From Phocoena phocoena (lineage: Eukaryota; Chordata; Mammalia; Artiodactyla; Phocoenidae): a stretch of DNA of 64,000 bases. The notes under the pieces were generated by a model. The model was not told where the DNA came from, did not search any database, and worked only from the letters and a program-made list of their open reading frames with translations. The translations under genes and the position numbers were made by a program. Shown in pieces: positions 1-9,500 of the stretch (position 1 is its first letter; every line of letters begins with the position of its first letter). The stretch is taken from NCBI RefSeq assembly GCF_963924675.1, contig NW_027077412.1:62001-126000 (forward strand), written 5' to 3'.

Positions 1-230
1 CATCCTCTGGACAAATTCCAAACTGTATGCAACAGGATGTTGACAGTGCTGACATCTCCAAGTGGGGAGACTGTTAGTAAAGACGCTGGAGTGGTGAACC
101 CTAGCACCAAGAGATGAGGAGATGAGATGCCTTTTCCAAACTTTTCCCGATCAGATGGTATACCATCCTCTGGGTGTGACAGGCATGTTTTAGGTGTAGG
201 AAGGGTCCCATTCATGTGAGGAGAACACCA
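1..230. repeat. Decayed edge of a 1.75-kb satellite monomer
   Basis: The sequence follows the canonical monomer with many substitutions and small gaps: a tract around CTCCAAGTGGGGAGA, then TGTTAGTAAAG, GGAATGGTGAACCC-like sequence and GCATGTTTTAG, all in monomer order (compare 16550-16720). Similarity fades near base 230, where non-satellite sequence begins. It is the right-hand end of an array that extends to the left of the window. Confidence 0.8.
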
Positions 231-428
231 GGGGATTTTAAATATCAGTGTCTCTCTGCAACCCAAACTGGGGAATTTTTTAAGCTACGGCTACACATAT
301 GTTCATTAAGGGCCTTGGGAAGTAGGCAGAGTCCAAACTTTAGATGATTGAAGTCTTCAGAGTCAGAAGCACTCACCACTGTCTTCCCTTAGATTCCATT
401 TTTACTGTCATTGATGGATGATGTCAAT
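231..428. other. Unassigned sequence between satellite edge and LINE-1 scrap
   Basis: No repeat family or coding signal is recognised here. It separates the fading satellite edge from the LINE-1 3' UTR fragment. Confidence 0.5.
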
Positions 429-605
429 AAAAATATCTATTCTTTTTCAGATCATTTCCCCTTATAGGTTATTGCAAAATATTGAGTGTAGTTCCCTGTG
501 CTATACAGTAGTTCCTTGCTGATGATTTCATACATAGCAGTGTGTATGTGTTAATCCCAAACTGTTAATTTATCCCTCCTCCTACCATTTCCCTTTGGTA
601 ATAAT
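429..605 (-). mobile_element. LINE-1 3' UTR fragment, minus strand
   Basis: Read on the plus strand it shows the reverse complement of a cetartiodactyl LINE-1 3' UTR: CTATTCTTTTTCAGAT, then GTTCCCTGTGCTATACAG, GTTAATCCCAAACTG, TTTATCCCTCC and TTTCCCTTTGGTAA, in the usual order and spacing. It has no poly-T tract and no ORF2 part, so it is a scrap rather than a complete insertion. It is useful as an in-window comparator, because the satellite monomers carry an older, more decayed version of the same LINE-1 region (for example 15295-15480). Confidence 0.8.
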
Positions 606-1889
606 AAATTATAAGATTTTATGCTTCTCAGAAATGGGGGAGCTGAAAGAGAGGTATCATTTTCAATGCAAAAGCATTTAAAACAAGATTGAAGCTTTAA
701 CCAAGATTATTAGATGTACATCCTTGGAAAGAAATCACTTTGTTTCTCTAATATTGACCTGACAAAGAAGACAAACCTTTTCACTGAACTTGCTTATAAG
801 AAAGTGATGGAAATATCAAATGGAAGTGTTAGAAACATCTTATTTTACCCGAGCCTTATACACTGTTCTATGTTAATTACAGTTTGGCTCACATATCTGT
901 TCATTGAAGTTACAATGTTCTCAATTTCTGTTACTGATCCTCCAGAGTGGACGCCAACAAGTGTCCCCCTGCCCAGTGTCATTGGAGCCAATAGATCGAG
1001 ACTGAGTTTGGTTCAAAAGCAAAGGAAACTTTATATTTTGATCAGAGAATGGAGAGGTGCTACCCTGTGGGCTGTGGGCTGGGCTGCTGTGTAGAGATCC
1101 TGTCAGAGTCACTGGGAGGGAGGGGGCTGAGCTCTCGAGGACCTGGTTGGCTGCAGCTCAGGCTCTATGTCACGGAGTCTGAACTGGGCCCCAGGAGCTG
1201 AAGTGTCATCGAGCCATTCTGCTCTAGGAAATCTGGTCTGAAGTGCCGGGTGTGGAACCTCTGTATGCGGGACACTAGGAGCACCTGAAATTAGACAAAG
1301 CACAAAGGATAAAAATGGTTAGACTTTATTTTATTGCCCAGATTCTATTTTTATCTCCCAGGCATTTTTAAGGGGCTTTGCCTGGGACAAACTTCTCTTC
1401 TGCCTTTTGTCCCTTTCCTCATTCTTGGAGTGCTGCGGGTGCAGACCCTTCTTCTGTAACTGCTGAGTGCTGAGTTAGGAGGCTTCATACCCGTGGGCGA
1501 GGGTCAGAACTTCTCCCCAGCAGCCTCCAGGTGACGTTGATTGTCCCCAGGCCTCCTGCCTCCCTGCTCGTCCACCTGAGCACCAGTATTGGAAGTGTTA
1601 TAGATTCTAATGACCTTTAAGGGTCCAGAAAGGAGATGTGCAGTGGCGCTGTGAGGTCCAGTTTCACTCCGCCCCACATTTGTTCGGCCACCTTAGGCTG
1701 ACCGTTTCTGCCAGCCTAGATGCTCTGACTGACCGTTTCTGCCAGCCTAGATGCTCTGACCAACAGTCTGCGCTTTCTTCCATTAGGCCCCTGAATTAAC
1801 GTAAAAACAGCACCAGGTGTCAGGATCCTGCCCGCTCAGCTCCCAGACAGTCCAGGGTCAGTGGTGATGAAGGATCATGATGGTCACTG
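606..1889. other. Non-satellite sequence, possible minus-strand LTR remnant
   Basis: No gene is recognised in these 1.28 kb. On the minus strand, about 1050-930, an ATATAAAG-type poly(A)-like signal is followed by a pyrimidine-rich TTTCCTTTGCTTTT and CTCAGTC stretch, a composition typical of the R-U5 end of an ERV1 LTR. A second minus-strand AATAAA lies near 1325-1335. Because a minus-strand pol relic lies just to the right, this could be the 3' LTR end of the same broken provirus with env lost. That is inference; no clean LTR boundaries were found. A plus-strand frame of 126 codons at 714-1094 has no recognisable domain. Confidence 0.35.
1699..1760. repeat. Perfect 31-bp tandem duplication
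   Basis: Two back-to-back identical 31-bp units (1699-1729 and 1730-1760), each starting TGACCGTTTCTG and ending TGCTCTGAC. The same pair is at 19937-19998 in copy 2. Confidence 0.95.
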
Positions 1890-3213
1890 AGTCAAGAGCC
1901 TTTGGAAGTAAACAGGAGTCCAGCCGGTCTTATTGGCCACCATCATCAGGGTGTCTGTAGGCTTTTCTATGGTGACAGCATGATATACGGTTCCCCCGCC
2001 AAGATTATTAGCTCCCCTCTGGGTACAGTAAGTACTGCAAGCAGTAGTCTACTCTTTTGGGACACACTCTTGTTGTTTTATGAGAGAAACTCCAGGTCAA
2101 GTGATGGTCACACGGGTCGTCATGGTGCCCCGTTGCCCCCGGTTATCTCTCTGGAGGTTGGAGTTGGAGGGCCTCCTCAATCGAGGTCAGTGTGCCCACG
2201 GAGCAAACCCTGCAACTTCAGGGCATGGTTGGGGGTTAGGATCACCACGTGGGGTCCGTTTCCCTTAGAAGGGAGGTGGCCTTTTGGGCTGCTGATTTCC
2301 AGGTTTTCAGATACCACCAGTATCTTGGCCAGATGTGGCGGTGGGCCAAGCCCCTTGGTGACCATAGTTTATCCTACCTGGATGGCATTCTTGCATTGTT
2401 CCATTTCAAGTGGTCCCAGTTTTTGCACTAATACTCCAATGGCGATTCACATTTCACCAGGAATGTAAAGGTCAAAGGGTTTAGCTAAATTAGGGAGTTC
2501 CAGGGCAAGGGTCTGAATTGACTGCTCTTTCCATTCTTGAAAGGCCACTTCTGGATTCTATTCAAAAGGATCATCATCTTTTCCTTTCAGTGTTTCATAT
2601 AGAGGCCCAGCTAGTAGACTGTAGTTAGGGATCCAGAGGCAGGAAACCCTGGCTTCCCCAGGAACCCCTAAGCTGTCTTCTAGTTTCAGAAAGGGATAAG
2701 GCTGTAAATTGTTTCTTCCCTTTCCTGGGATGGGCTTCTCCGACCTTCTGTGAGAATGAAGCCCAGGCAGGTCACCGTAGTCTGTGATACTTGAGCTTTT
2801 TCGTGGACAACTTCTATCCTTTATTGGCTTGGTAGTTCTGAGGCCTCCTTAGTAGGGCTGGCGATCAGAATGTCGTCTGAATATTGAAGGAGTGTTTCCT
2901 TTTCCAGAGGTAGAACTTTTAGGTCTTTAGCTGAGCTTTCCCCAAAGATGGTGTGGGAGTTTTTGAACCCTTGGGGCAAGACAGCCTGGAAGTATTGTTT
3001 TAGTTGTATGTTGAGTCCTGTCACTCACAAGCCAAAATTTCTTGTGACTCTGGGACTAATGGAATACAAAAGAAGGCATCAGTGAAGACTAATACAGAAT
3101 ACCAAGTCCTGGTGGTTGGTAGAATGACCAGCAGGGTGTAGGATTTAGGAACTACTGGAGGTATATCCTCAGTGGCTTCACTGACTGTCCTGACATCCTT
3201 TACCAGGACTCCA
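1890..3213 (-). pseudogene. Endogenous gammaretrovirus-like pol relic (RT to start of RNase H)
   Basis: Broken reverse-transcriptase/RNase H region of an endogenous retrovirus, read on the minus strand. The longest clean piece, 3024-2821 (67 codons), carries LPQGFKNS at residues 16-23 and a YxDD active-site box as Y-S-D-D at residues 48-51 (codons 2883-2872), followed by ILIASPT; these are hallmark positions of gammaretroviral RT. Upstream on the same strand (3213-3030) another frame has an RT-like block with DAFFCI, the region around the first catalytic aspartate. Downstream (about 2500-2180) stretches such as KPFDLYIPGE, LVQKLGP and ILTPNHAL fit the connection/RNase H entry of this family. 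Stops and frameshifts separate these blocks, and gag, protease, integrase and env are not recognisable, so it cannot make a working enzyme. The plus-strand frame of 188 codons at 1902-2468 is its antisense shadow. Confidence 0.85.
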
Positions 3214-3215
3214 GC

Positions 3216-3427
3216 AGCCCATGGGGCTCTCGAGGTCAGGCCAATCCCAGGATATGGAGCTCACCTGGGCAGGTACCCTACCCCCACCCCAGCCCACGGG
3301 GCTCTCGTGTTCAGGCCCCTCCCAGGATATGGGATTCCCTGGGCAGGTCCTCTGCAGTCCATGGGGCTCCCGTGGTCAGGCCCCTCCCAGGATACAGAGC
3401 TACCCTTGCAGGTACCTTGGCAGGGCT
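3216..3427. repeat. Three-copy imperfect ~70-bp tandem repeat
   Basis: Units begin near 3221, 3296 and 3361 with ATGGGGCTCTCG, ACGGGGCTCTCG and ATGGGGCTCCCG. Each continues with a GGTCAGGCC-like tract and CCCAGGATA, and ends near a GCAGGTACC or GCAGGTCC motif. Spacings are 75 and 65 bp. The open frames across it (3172-3732 and 3221-3529) have proline/glycine-rich low-complexity content produced by the repeat and are not called as genes. Confidence 0.8.
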
Positions 3428-3855
3428 GGGCACACAGGAACCGTGCACATAGCCCTCATTGCAGAGCACTCCCAGCTCACCTGTCGCTCAGATCTGACAC
3501 AGAGCCCCTCAGAGCAGGACTTGAACTAACAAACAGCAGCTCTGACAGGTCTGTGACCCTGGGCATCACTCTGTGCGGCCTCCTCCACCTGGTCTTCCAG
3601 AGACTGCCACTGCACCTGGGGCACCAGGCCTCTGTCTCCAACCACCACCCACCCCTCCTCTCCCTGACTCCTGGGTTCCTCTCATTAGGAGAGGGTTTTC
3701 TTGAAGTTGTCTCCCACTCATGGGCCAGATAATATAATTAGAAAACAAGCCAGAGCTGCAGCCCCTTGTCTATCCTGACTCTCAGGAGCCCACACCTGTT
3801 CCTTGGACCTGGCCAATTCAGCAAGTTCCATTTTCAGCAACTGTGAGCCCCTGAG
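3428..3855. other. Unassigned GC-rich sequence
   Basis: No repeat family, RNA gene or convincing coding region is seen here. It contains a pyrimidine-rich CCACC/CTCCTC stretch around 3640-3670. Confidence 0.4.
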
Positions 3856-4168
3856 GGGTGATTATTGGCTGGCTTGGGAAGCCTGACCGTGCCGGCCAGC
3901 CCTCCCCAGGTGTGCCTGGGTTGAGATCAATATAAACACCACTCCAGGCAGCAAGAGCCCCTGCAGCTGTGCCTGACGCCATTTTCTCTGCCCTGTCAGC
4001 AGTCTCGGGGCTGGGCTGGTGGGAGGGAGTGAGAGGCCACGGCTTTGTGGGTGTCCCAGTGTGAGTGGGGCTCTGCTGGACTTTCTGCAGCAGTTGCCAA
4101 GATGCTACCTGCTAAAGAAGAGGATGTGTCACCCACACCTGCCGCTGGAATTTCTCCCTGGGCACAGG
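3856..4168 (+). promoter_or_regulatory. Promoter-like stretch with possible first exon and splice donor
   Basis: An inverted CCAAT box (ATTGG near 3864) is followed about 65 bp later by a TATA-like ATCAATATAAAC at 3927-3938, a normal spacing for a Pol II promoter. About 160 bp further on, an ATG in moderate Kozak context (CCAAGATGC, start codon at 4102) opens a short frame of about 22 codons that runs into CAG|GTGAGG at about 4165-4173, a good consensus splice donor. I do not recognise the peptide. It may be the first exon of a lost or unannotated gene, an LTR promoter, or chance. An identical block is at 22094-22406. Confidence 0.35.
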
Positions 4169-4728
4169 TGAGGAAGGAAGAAAGCAGTGAGGGCCGGGAC
4201 AGCAGGGGTATCTCAGGCAGGGAAATGGAGAGCTTCCAGAAGAGCACCCAGGGCCAGGACCATCCTGGCTGGCCTGCAGGCACCAAGTCGGCTGGCATGC
4301 TGTCCCTCATGTGGCTCCATGGCCCTTCCTCTAGGTTTTCAAGTCCTTGTACATATTCAGGTGTTTAGCCTTGGAAGGGTGGGAACATTTCAGCAGCAGC
4401 TGGCCTGGGGCTCGGCCCACGTTTACTCACAGATACCTCGGCACGGTCCACCAGCTTTGCAGTGAGGACGCTTGTTGCGAGGAGCATGCTGGCTGAATGG
4501 GAGATGATTCCCCACCACTGACCAACTTCAGAATTGTTTGCAATTGGAGCAAGTGCCCTGAAACGGTTTTCCTCTGTGTAACTGGTGGGTTCTGTTCTTT
4601 TTTATCTTTTTTTCGTTTTTGGTTCAAGGTAGATTTTATTCCTCTTTTGTGTATTTACAGATATAAGCATGGAAATAATTTATTCATATAAATACATGTA
4701 TGTGAAGGGAAGAATATTTTTCTGTTTT
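4169..4728. other. Unassigned sequence, intron-like or intergenic
   Basis: Nothing recognised. Frames of up to 107 codons cross the putative splice donor in several phases on both strands and look random. The right end becomes T-rich (4590-4728) as it approaches the LINE-1 tail. Confidence 0.4.
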
Positions 4729-5449
4729 ACTTTTTTTAATTTTATTTTTTTATTTTGAATTTAATTTTATATTTTTATACAGCAGGTTGTTTTTGGTTAT
4801 CTACTTTATACATATAAATGTATACATACCAATCCCAATATCTCAACTCCTCCCACCACCATCCCCAACAGCTTTCCCCCCTTGTTGTCCATACGTTTGT
4901 TGTATACATGTATTGCTCTATTTCTGCCTTGCAAAACGGTTCATCTGTACAATTTTTCTAGGTTCCACATATATGCATTAATATACAAGATTTGTTTTTC
5001 TCTTTCTGACTTACTTCACTCTGTATGACAGTCTCTAGATCCATCAACGTCTCTACAAATGTCCCAATTTCATTCCTTTTTATGGCTTAGTAATATTCCA
5101 TTTTATATATGTACCACATCTTTATGCATTCGTCTGTCTGTGGGCATTTAGGTTGCTTCCATTTCCTGGATAGTGTAAATAGTGATGCAATGAACATTGT
5201 GGTGAATGTCTCTTTTTGATTTATGGTTTTCTCTGGGTATATGCCCAGTAGAGGGATTGCTGTATCATATGGTAATTCTATTCTTAGTTTTATAAGAAAC
5301 TCCATAATGTTCTCCACAGTGACTGTATCAATTTACGTTCCCAACAATAGTGGAAGAGGATTCCTTATCTCCACACCGTTTCCAGCATTTGTTGTTTGTA
5401 GATTTTCTGATGATGCCCATTCTAATAGGTGTGAGGTGATACACCATGG
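4729..5449 (-). mobile_element. LINE-1, 5'-truncated, minus strand (ORF2 C-terminus plus 3' end)
   Basis: The T-rich tract at 4729-4760 is the reverse complement of the poly(A) tail. The minus-strand frame 5317-5087 translates to the ORF2 C-terminal region, with TAIPLLGIYPE, TMFIASLFTLSRKWKQPKCP and KMWYIYKMEYY, which is diagnostic of mammalian LINE-1. The element is truncated near 5449, where a diverged satellite monomer takes over immediately. I could not identify a clean target-site duplication. It is clearly younger than the LINE-1 fossil inside the satellite monomers because it aligns to LINE-1 with far fewer differences. Confidence 0.9.
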
Positions 5450-6572
5450 ATGAGTCTATTTCGTTGAGCAAAGAGTAGGTCTTGTTTATTACGTATTTGG
5501 CTTATGGAATGGTATGTGTGCTAATTTCAATCTGTTTTTATACAGCAGCCCAACTCAACTTTCCCCTTAAGCAAGCATAAGGTTTTTATCTAAATGTGAG
5601 ACTCTGTTCGGTTTTGTAATTCAGGTTATGTGTAGCCAAGTTTACACTCCCTCTATTAGTGATATCTTATGATAATTATCTTTCTTTGTGTGATATATTT
5701 CTCTTAGAATCATCATAATTAAATCCACTCAATTTGCTGCTACAGGCCTGATGACATTGATTTCACTGCTGAGTGATATTCCGTTGTACGTAAGTAGCAC
5801 AACTTCTTTATCCATTTTTTTCTTTCTGGGATATTTAATTTGTACTGGACTCGAGGTTCTTGTAAACACAGCAGCCCTAAATTTTGTGTTGGCTGTGTCT
5901 TGTTGATTTTAATTTTCCTAAGCTATAGGGCCAAAAGTGGAAGTGCCCTAGGCTCTGTAGCTTTGTTTTTTAGATGTTTCAGGATACACCATGAACATCT
6001 CCAGAGTGTCTGTTGGCAATTTACATCCCGCCCATCAGCATAACACGGCTCCCTGTTCTCCATGGCCTGTCCTGTGTTTCTGGTTTTTACACTTTATTCA
6101 GATGGCCTTTTTGACGAATGGGAAATGTGACTTCATTGTAGTGTGGATTTCCATTGCTGGAGTGCTTGGTTGGCCAAAATGTTCATATGCGTTTTTTCCT
6201 GAATATATTCAGGAAAAATGTATACGCACTTTTTGTCCATGTGCATCACTGTCAAAGATCTGCCGCTTTTCATATGCTTTAAATGCAATTCCAATCTACC
6301 TCTTGAAATATGATTCCTGCAATTCTGCCTCGTTTTCAAGTCCTCTTTGCAGACTTACTTCGATATATTTTTGCCAATAGCTGTCATTTATCTCTGCAGG
6401 TTTGTGAATTACAGTGCCCCTGAGCTCCTTTCTTAACTCGCTTCCTTGTAAGCTGGCCACAAAACTGCAGGTTTGCTTCAGGCCATAATCAGGGTCCAGC
6501 ACGGCACTCTGAGCCTTTGGTTAATTCCTCTTCCTGGTGGGAAATTAGAGTTAAATGTGCCCCTCCAGATAC
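5450..6572 (+). repeat. Diverged satellite monomer segment left of minisatellite
   Basis: Collinear with the canonical monomer from the TTTCGTTGAGCAA motif through the LINE-1-like half, the palindrome (imperfect, 6170-6241) and about 330 bp beyond it, ending near CCAGATACCTG where the minisatellite begins. Divergence from the array consensus is much higher than between array monomers. The LINE-1-derived half is closer here to ordinary LINE-1 (for example GCTGCTACAGGCC at about 5738-5750, where the array has GCCGCTACGGGCC), so this piece preserves an older state of the satellite. Confidence 0.85.
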
Positions 6573-9500
6573 CTGCCTCACTCCCAGCCACATGGTGATG
6601 TATGTCCTCAGGTTTGAGGCCATATGTGATGGGTTCCTCATCTTTTGATGATGTGGCCCCACTGGTGTGTGGACACTCCTGCCTGGTTCCCATCCCCTTG
6701 GTGATGTGGGCCCTCTGGTGAGACTCTGATCCTGGTTGGGTTCCTCACACATCCGTGAGGTGAGCCCTCTTCTCTGAGGTCACTCCTGCCTGGCTGGCAC
6801 AACCCGCCTTGTTGACTTCGGCACCCTGGTGGCAGTTGGAGCCTGCTGGGAGCCTCCTTCCCGCGGTGATGAGGCCCTCTGGCGTCAGACCCTAATGGCG
6901 GGGTTCCCACATTTTCTGATACGTGCTAAGTGGTACGAGGGCACTCCTGCCAGGTTCCCATCCTCATGAGCGTGTGGGCCTTCTGTTCTGAGGTCCTAAC
7001 GGCTGGGTTGCTCACACTTTCATGATGTGGGCCCTCTGCTGTGAGGTCAATCCTGCCTGGCTGGCGCACGTCGCCTTGGCGATGTGGACCCTCTGGTGGC
7101 AGTTGGAGTGTGCTGGGGCCTCCTCCCCTCAGTGATGAGGGCCTTCTGGTGTCAGGCCCTAAGTGCTGGGCTCCACACATTTTCTGATGTGTGCCCAGTG
7201 GTGCGAGTCACTCCTGCCAGGTTCCCATCCCCATGGGCATGTGGGACTTCTGTTCTGTGGTCCCAACTGCTGGGTTGCTCACAGTTTCATGATGTGGGCC
7301 CTTTGCTGTGTGTTCACTCTGGCCTGTATCCCATAGTGTCAGTGCTCTGGGCCTCCAGCTTGGAGTTTCCAACTTCTCGATTCCTCACCTTTTTTATTCT
7401 ATGGGCCCTCGGTTGTGCGTCTCCTCCTGCATGCCTCACTCCCAGCCCCTTCGTGATGTGTGTCCCCTTGTTTGAGGCCACATGTGCTGTGTTCCTCACC
7501 TTTCTATAATGTGGCCGCACTGGTGTGAGGACACTCTTGCCTGGTTCCCATTCCCTTGGTGATGTTGGCCCCACTGCTGTTAGGACACTCTTGCCTGGTT
7601 CCCATCACCTTGGTGATGTTGGCCCTCTGGTGAGAGTCTGATCCTGCTTAGGTTCCTCACCCTTCTGTGAGGTGGGCCCTCTGCTCTGAGCTCACTCCTG
7701 CCTGGCTGGCACACCCCGCCTTGGCAACGTCGGCCATATGGTGGCAGTTGGAGCCTGCTGGGAGCCTCCTCCCCTCAGTGATGAGGGCCCTCTGGCCTCA
7801 GGCCCTAACTGCTGGGTTCCCACATTTTCTGATTCGTGCTAAGTGGTGCAAGGACACTCCTGCCAGGTTCCCATCCCCATGGGGATGTGAGCCTTCTGCT
7901 CTGAGGTCCCAACGGCTGTGTTGCTCACAGTTTCATGATGAGGGCCCTCTGGTGTGAGTTCACTCCTGCCTAGATCCCATAGCCTCGCTGCTCCTGGCTG
8001 CCTGCCGGAGGTTCCAACTGTGGGATTCCTCACCTTTTTTATTCTATGGTCCCTCTGTTTTGAGGATCCTCTGGCCTGCCTCACTCCCAGCCCCTTGGTG
8101 ATGTGTGTCCTCAGGTTTGAGGCCACGTGTGCTGGGTCCCTCAAATTATGGTGATGTAGCCCCACTGGTGTGAGGACACTCCTGCCTGGTTCCCATTCCC
8201 TTGGTGATGTTGGCCCTCTGGTGACAGTCTGATCCTTGTTGGGTTCCTCACACTTCTGTGAGGTGGGCTTTCTGCTCTGAGGTCACTCCTGCCTGGTTGG
8301 CACACCCCGCCTTGGTGACATCGGCCTTATGGTGGCAGTTAGAGCCTGCTGGGAGCCTCCTCCCCTCGGTGATGAGGGTCCTCTGGCCTCAGGTCCTAAC
8401 TGCTGGGTTCCCACATTTTCTGATTCGTGGAAGTGGGCCGAGGACACTCCTGTCAGGTTCCCATCCCCATAGGGATGTGGGCCTTCTGCTCTGAGGTCCC
8501 ATCCGCTGGGTTGCTCACAGTTTCATGATGTGGGACCTCTGCTGTGAGTTTGCTGTGGCCTGGATCCCATAGACTCTGTGCTCTGGGTGGCCTACTGGCC
8601 GGTTCCAACTGCTGGATTCCTCACAACTTTTATTCTGTGGGCTCTGTTTTGTGAGGATACTCCTGCTTGCCTCACTCCTAGCCCCTTGGAGATGTGGGTC
8701 CCCTGTTTTAGGCCACATGTTCTGGGTTCCTCACCTTTCTATAATGTGGCCACACTGGTGTGAGGACCCTCCTGCCTGGTTCCGATCCCCTTGGTGATGT
8801 GGGCCCTCTGGTGAGAGTCTTATCCTGGCTGGTTTCCTCACCCTTCTGTGAGGTAGGCCCTCTGCGGTGAGGTCACTCCTGCCTGGCTGGCACACATCAC
8901 CTTGGTGACGTGGGCCCTCAGTTGGGAGTTGGTGTCTGCTGCGAGTCTCCGTCCCTCGGTAATGAGGGCCCTCTTGCGTCAGACCCTAACTCCTGGGCTC
9001 CCAAAATTTGCAGATGTGCGACCTGTGGTGCGAGTACACTCCTGTCAGGTTCCCAACCCCATGGGAATTTGGGCCTTCTGCTCTGAGGTCCCAACGGCTG
9101 GGGTGCTCACAGTTTCATGATGAGGGCCCTCTGATGTGCGTTCATTCCGGCCTAGATCCCATAGGCTTGCTGCTCCTGGGCGCCTGCTGAGAGGTTCCAA
9201 CTGCGGGATTCCTCACCTTTTTTATTCTATGGGCCCTCTGTTTTGAGGCTCCTCCTGCCTGCCTCAATCCCAGCCCCGTTGTGATGTGTGTCCTCTGGTG
9301 TGAGGCCACGTGTGCTGGGTCCCTCACCTTTCGATGATGTGGCCCCAATGGTGTGAGGACACTCGTGCCTGTTTCCCAGCCCCTTGGTGATGTGGCCCCT
9401 CTGGTGAGAGTCTGATCCTGGCTGGGTTCCTTACCGTTCTGTGAGGTGGGCCCTGTGCTCTGAGGTAACTCCTGCCTGGCTTGCTCCCATTGCCTTGGTG

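Noticed and set aside
714..1094. 126-codon ATG frame, duplicated at 18952-19332
   Set aside because: No family recognised, no splice or promoter context, and the flanks are identical between copies too, so conservation is uninformative. May overlap an LTR remnant on the other strand.
1902..2468. 188-codon plus-strand frame
   Set aside because: Antisense shadow of the minus-strand ERV pol relic.
7084..7509. Long frames on both strands in the minisatellite
   Set aside because: GC-rich repeats with few stops give chance frames. The 592-bp period is not a multiple of three, so no repeated peptide is kept in frame.
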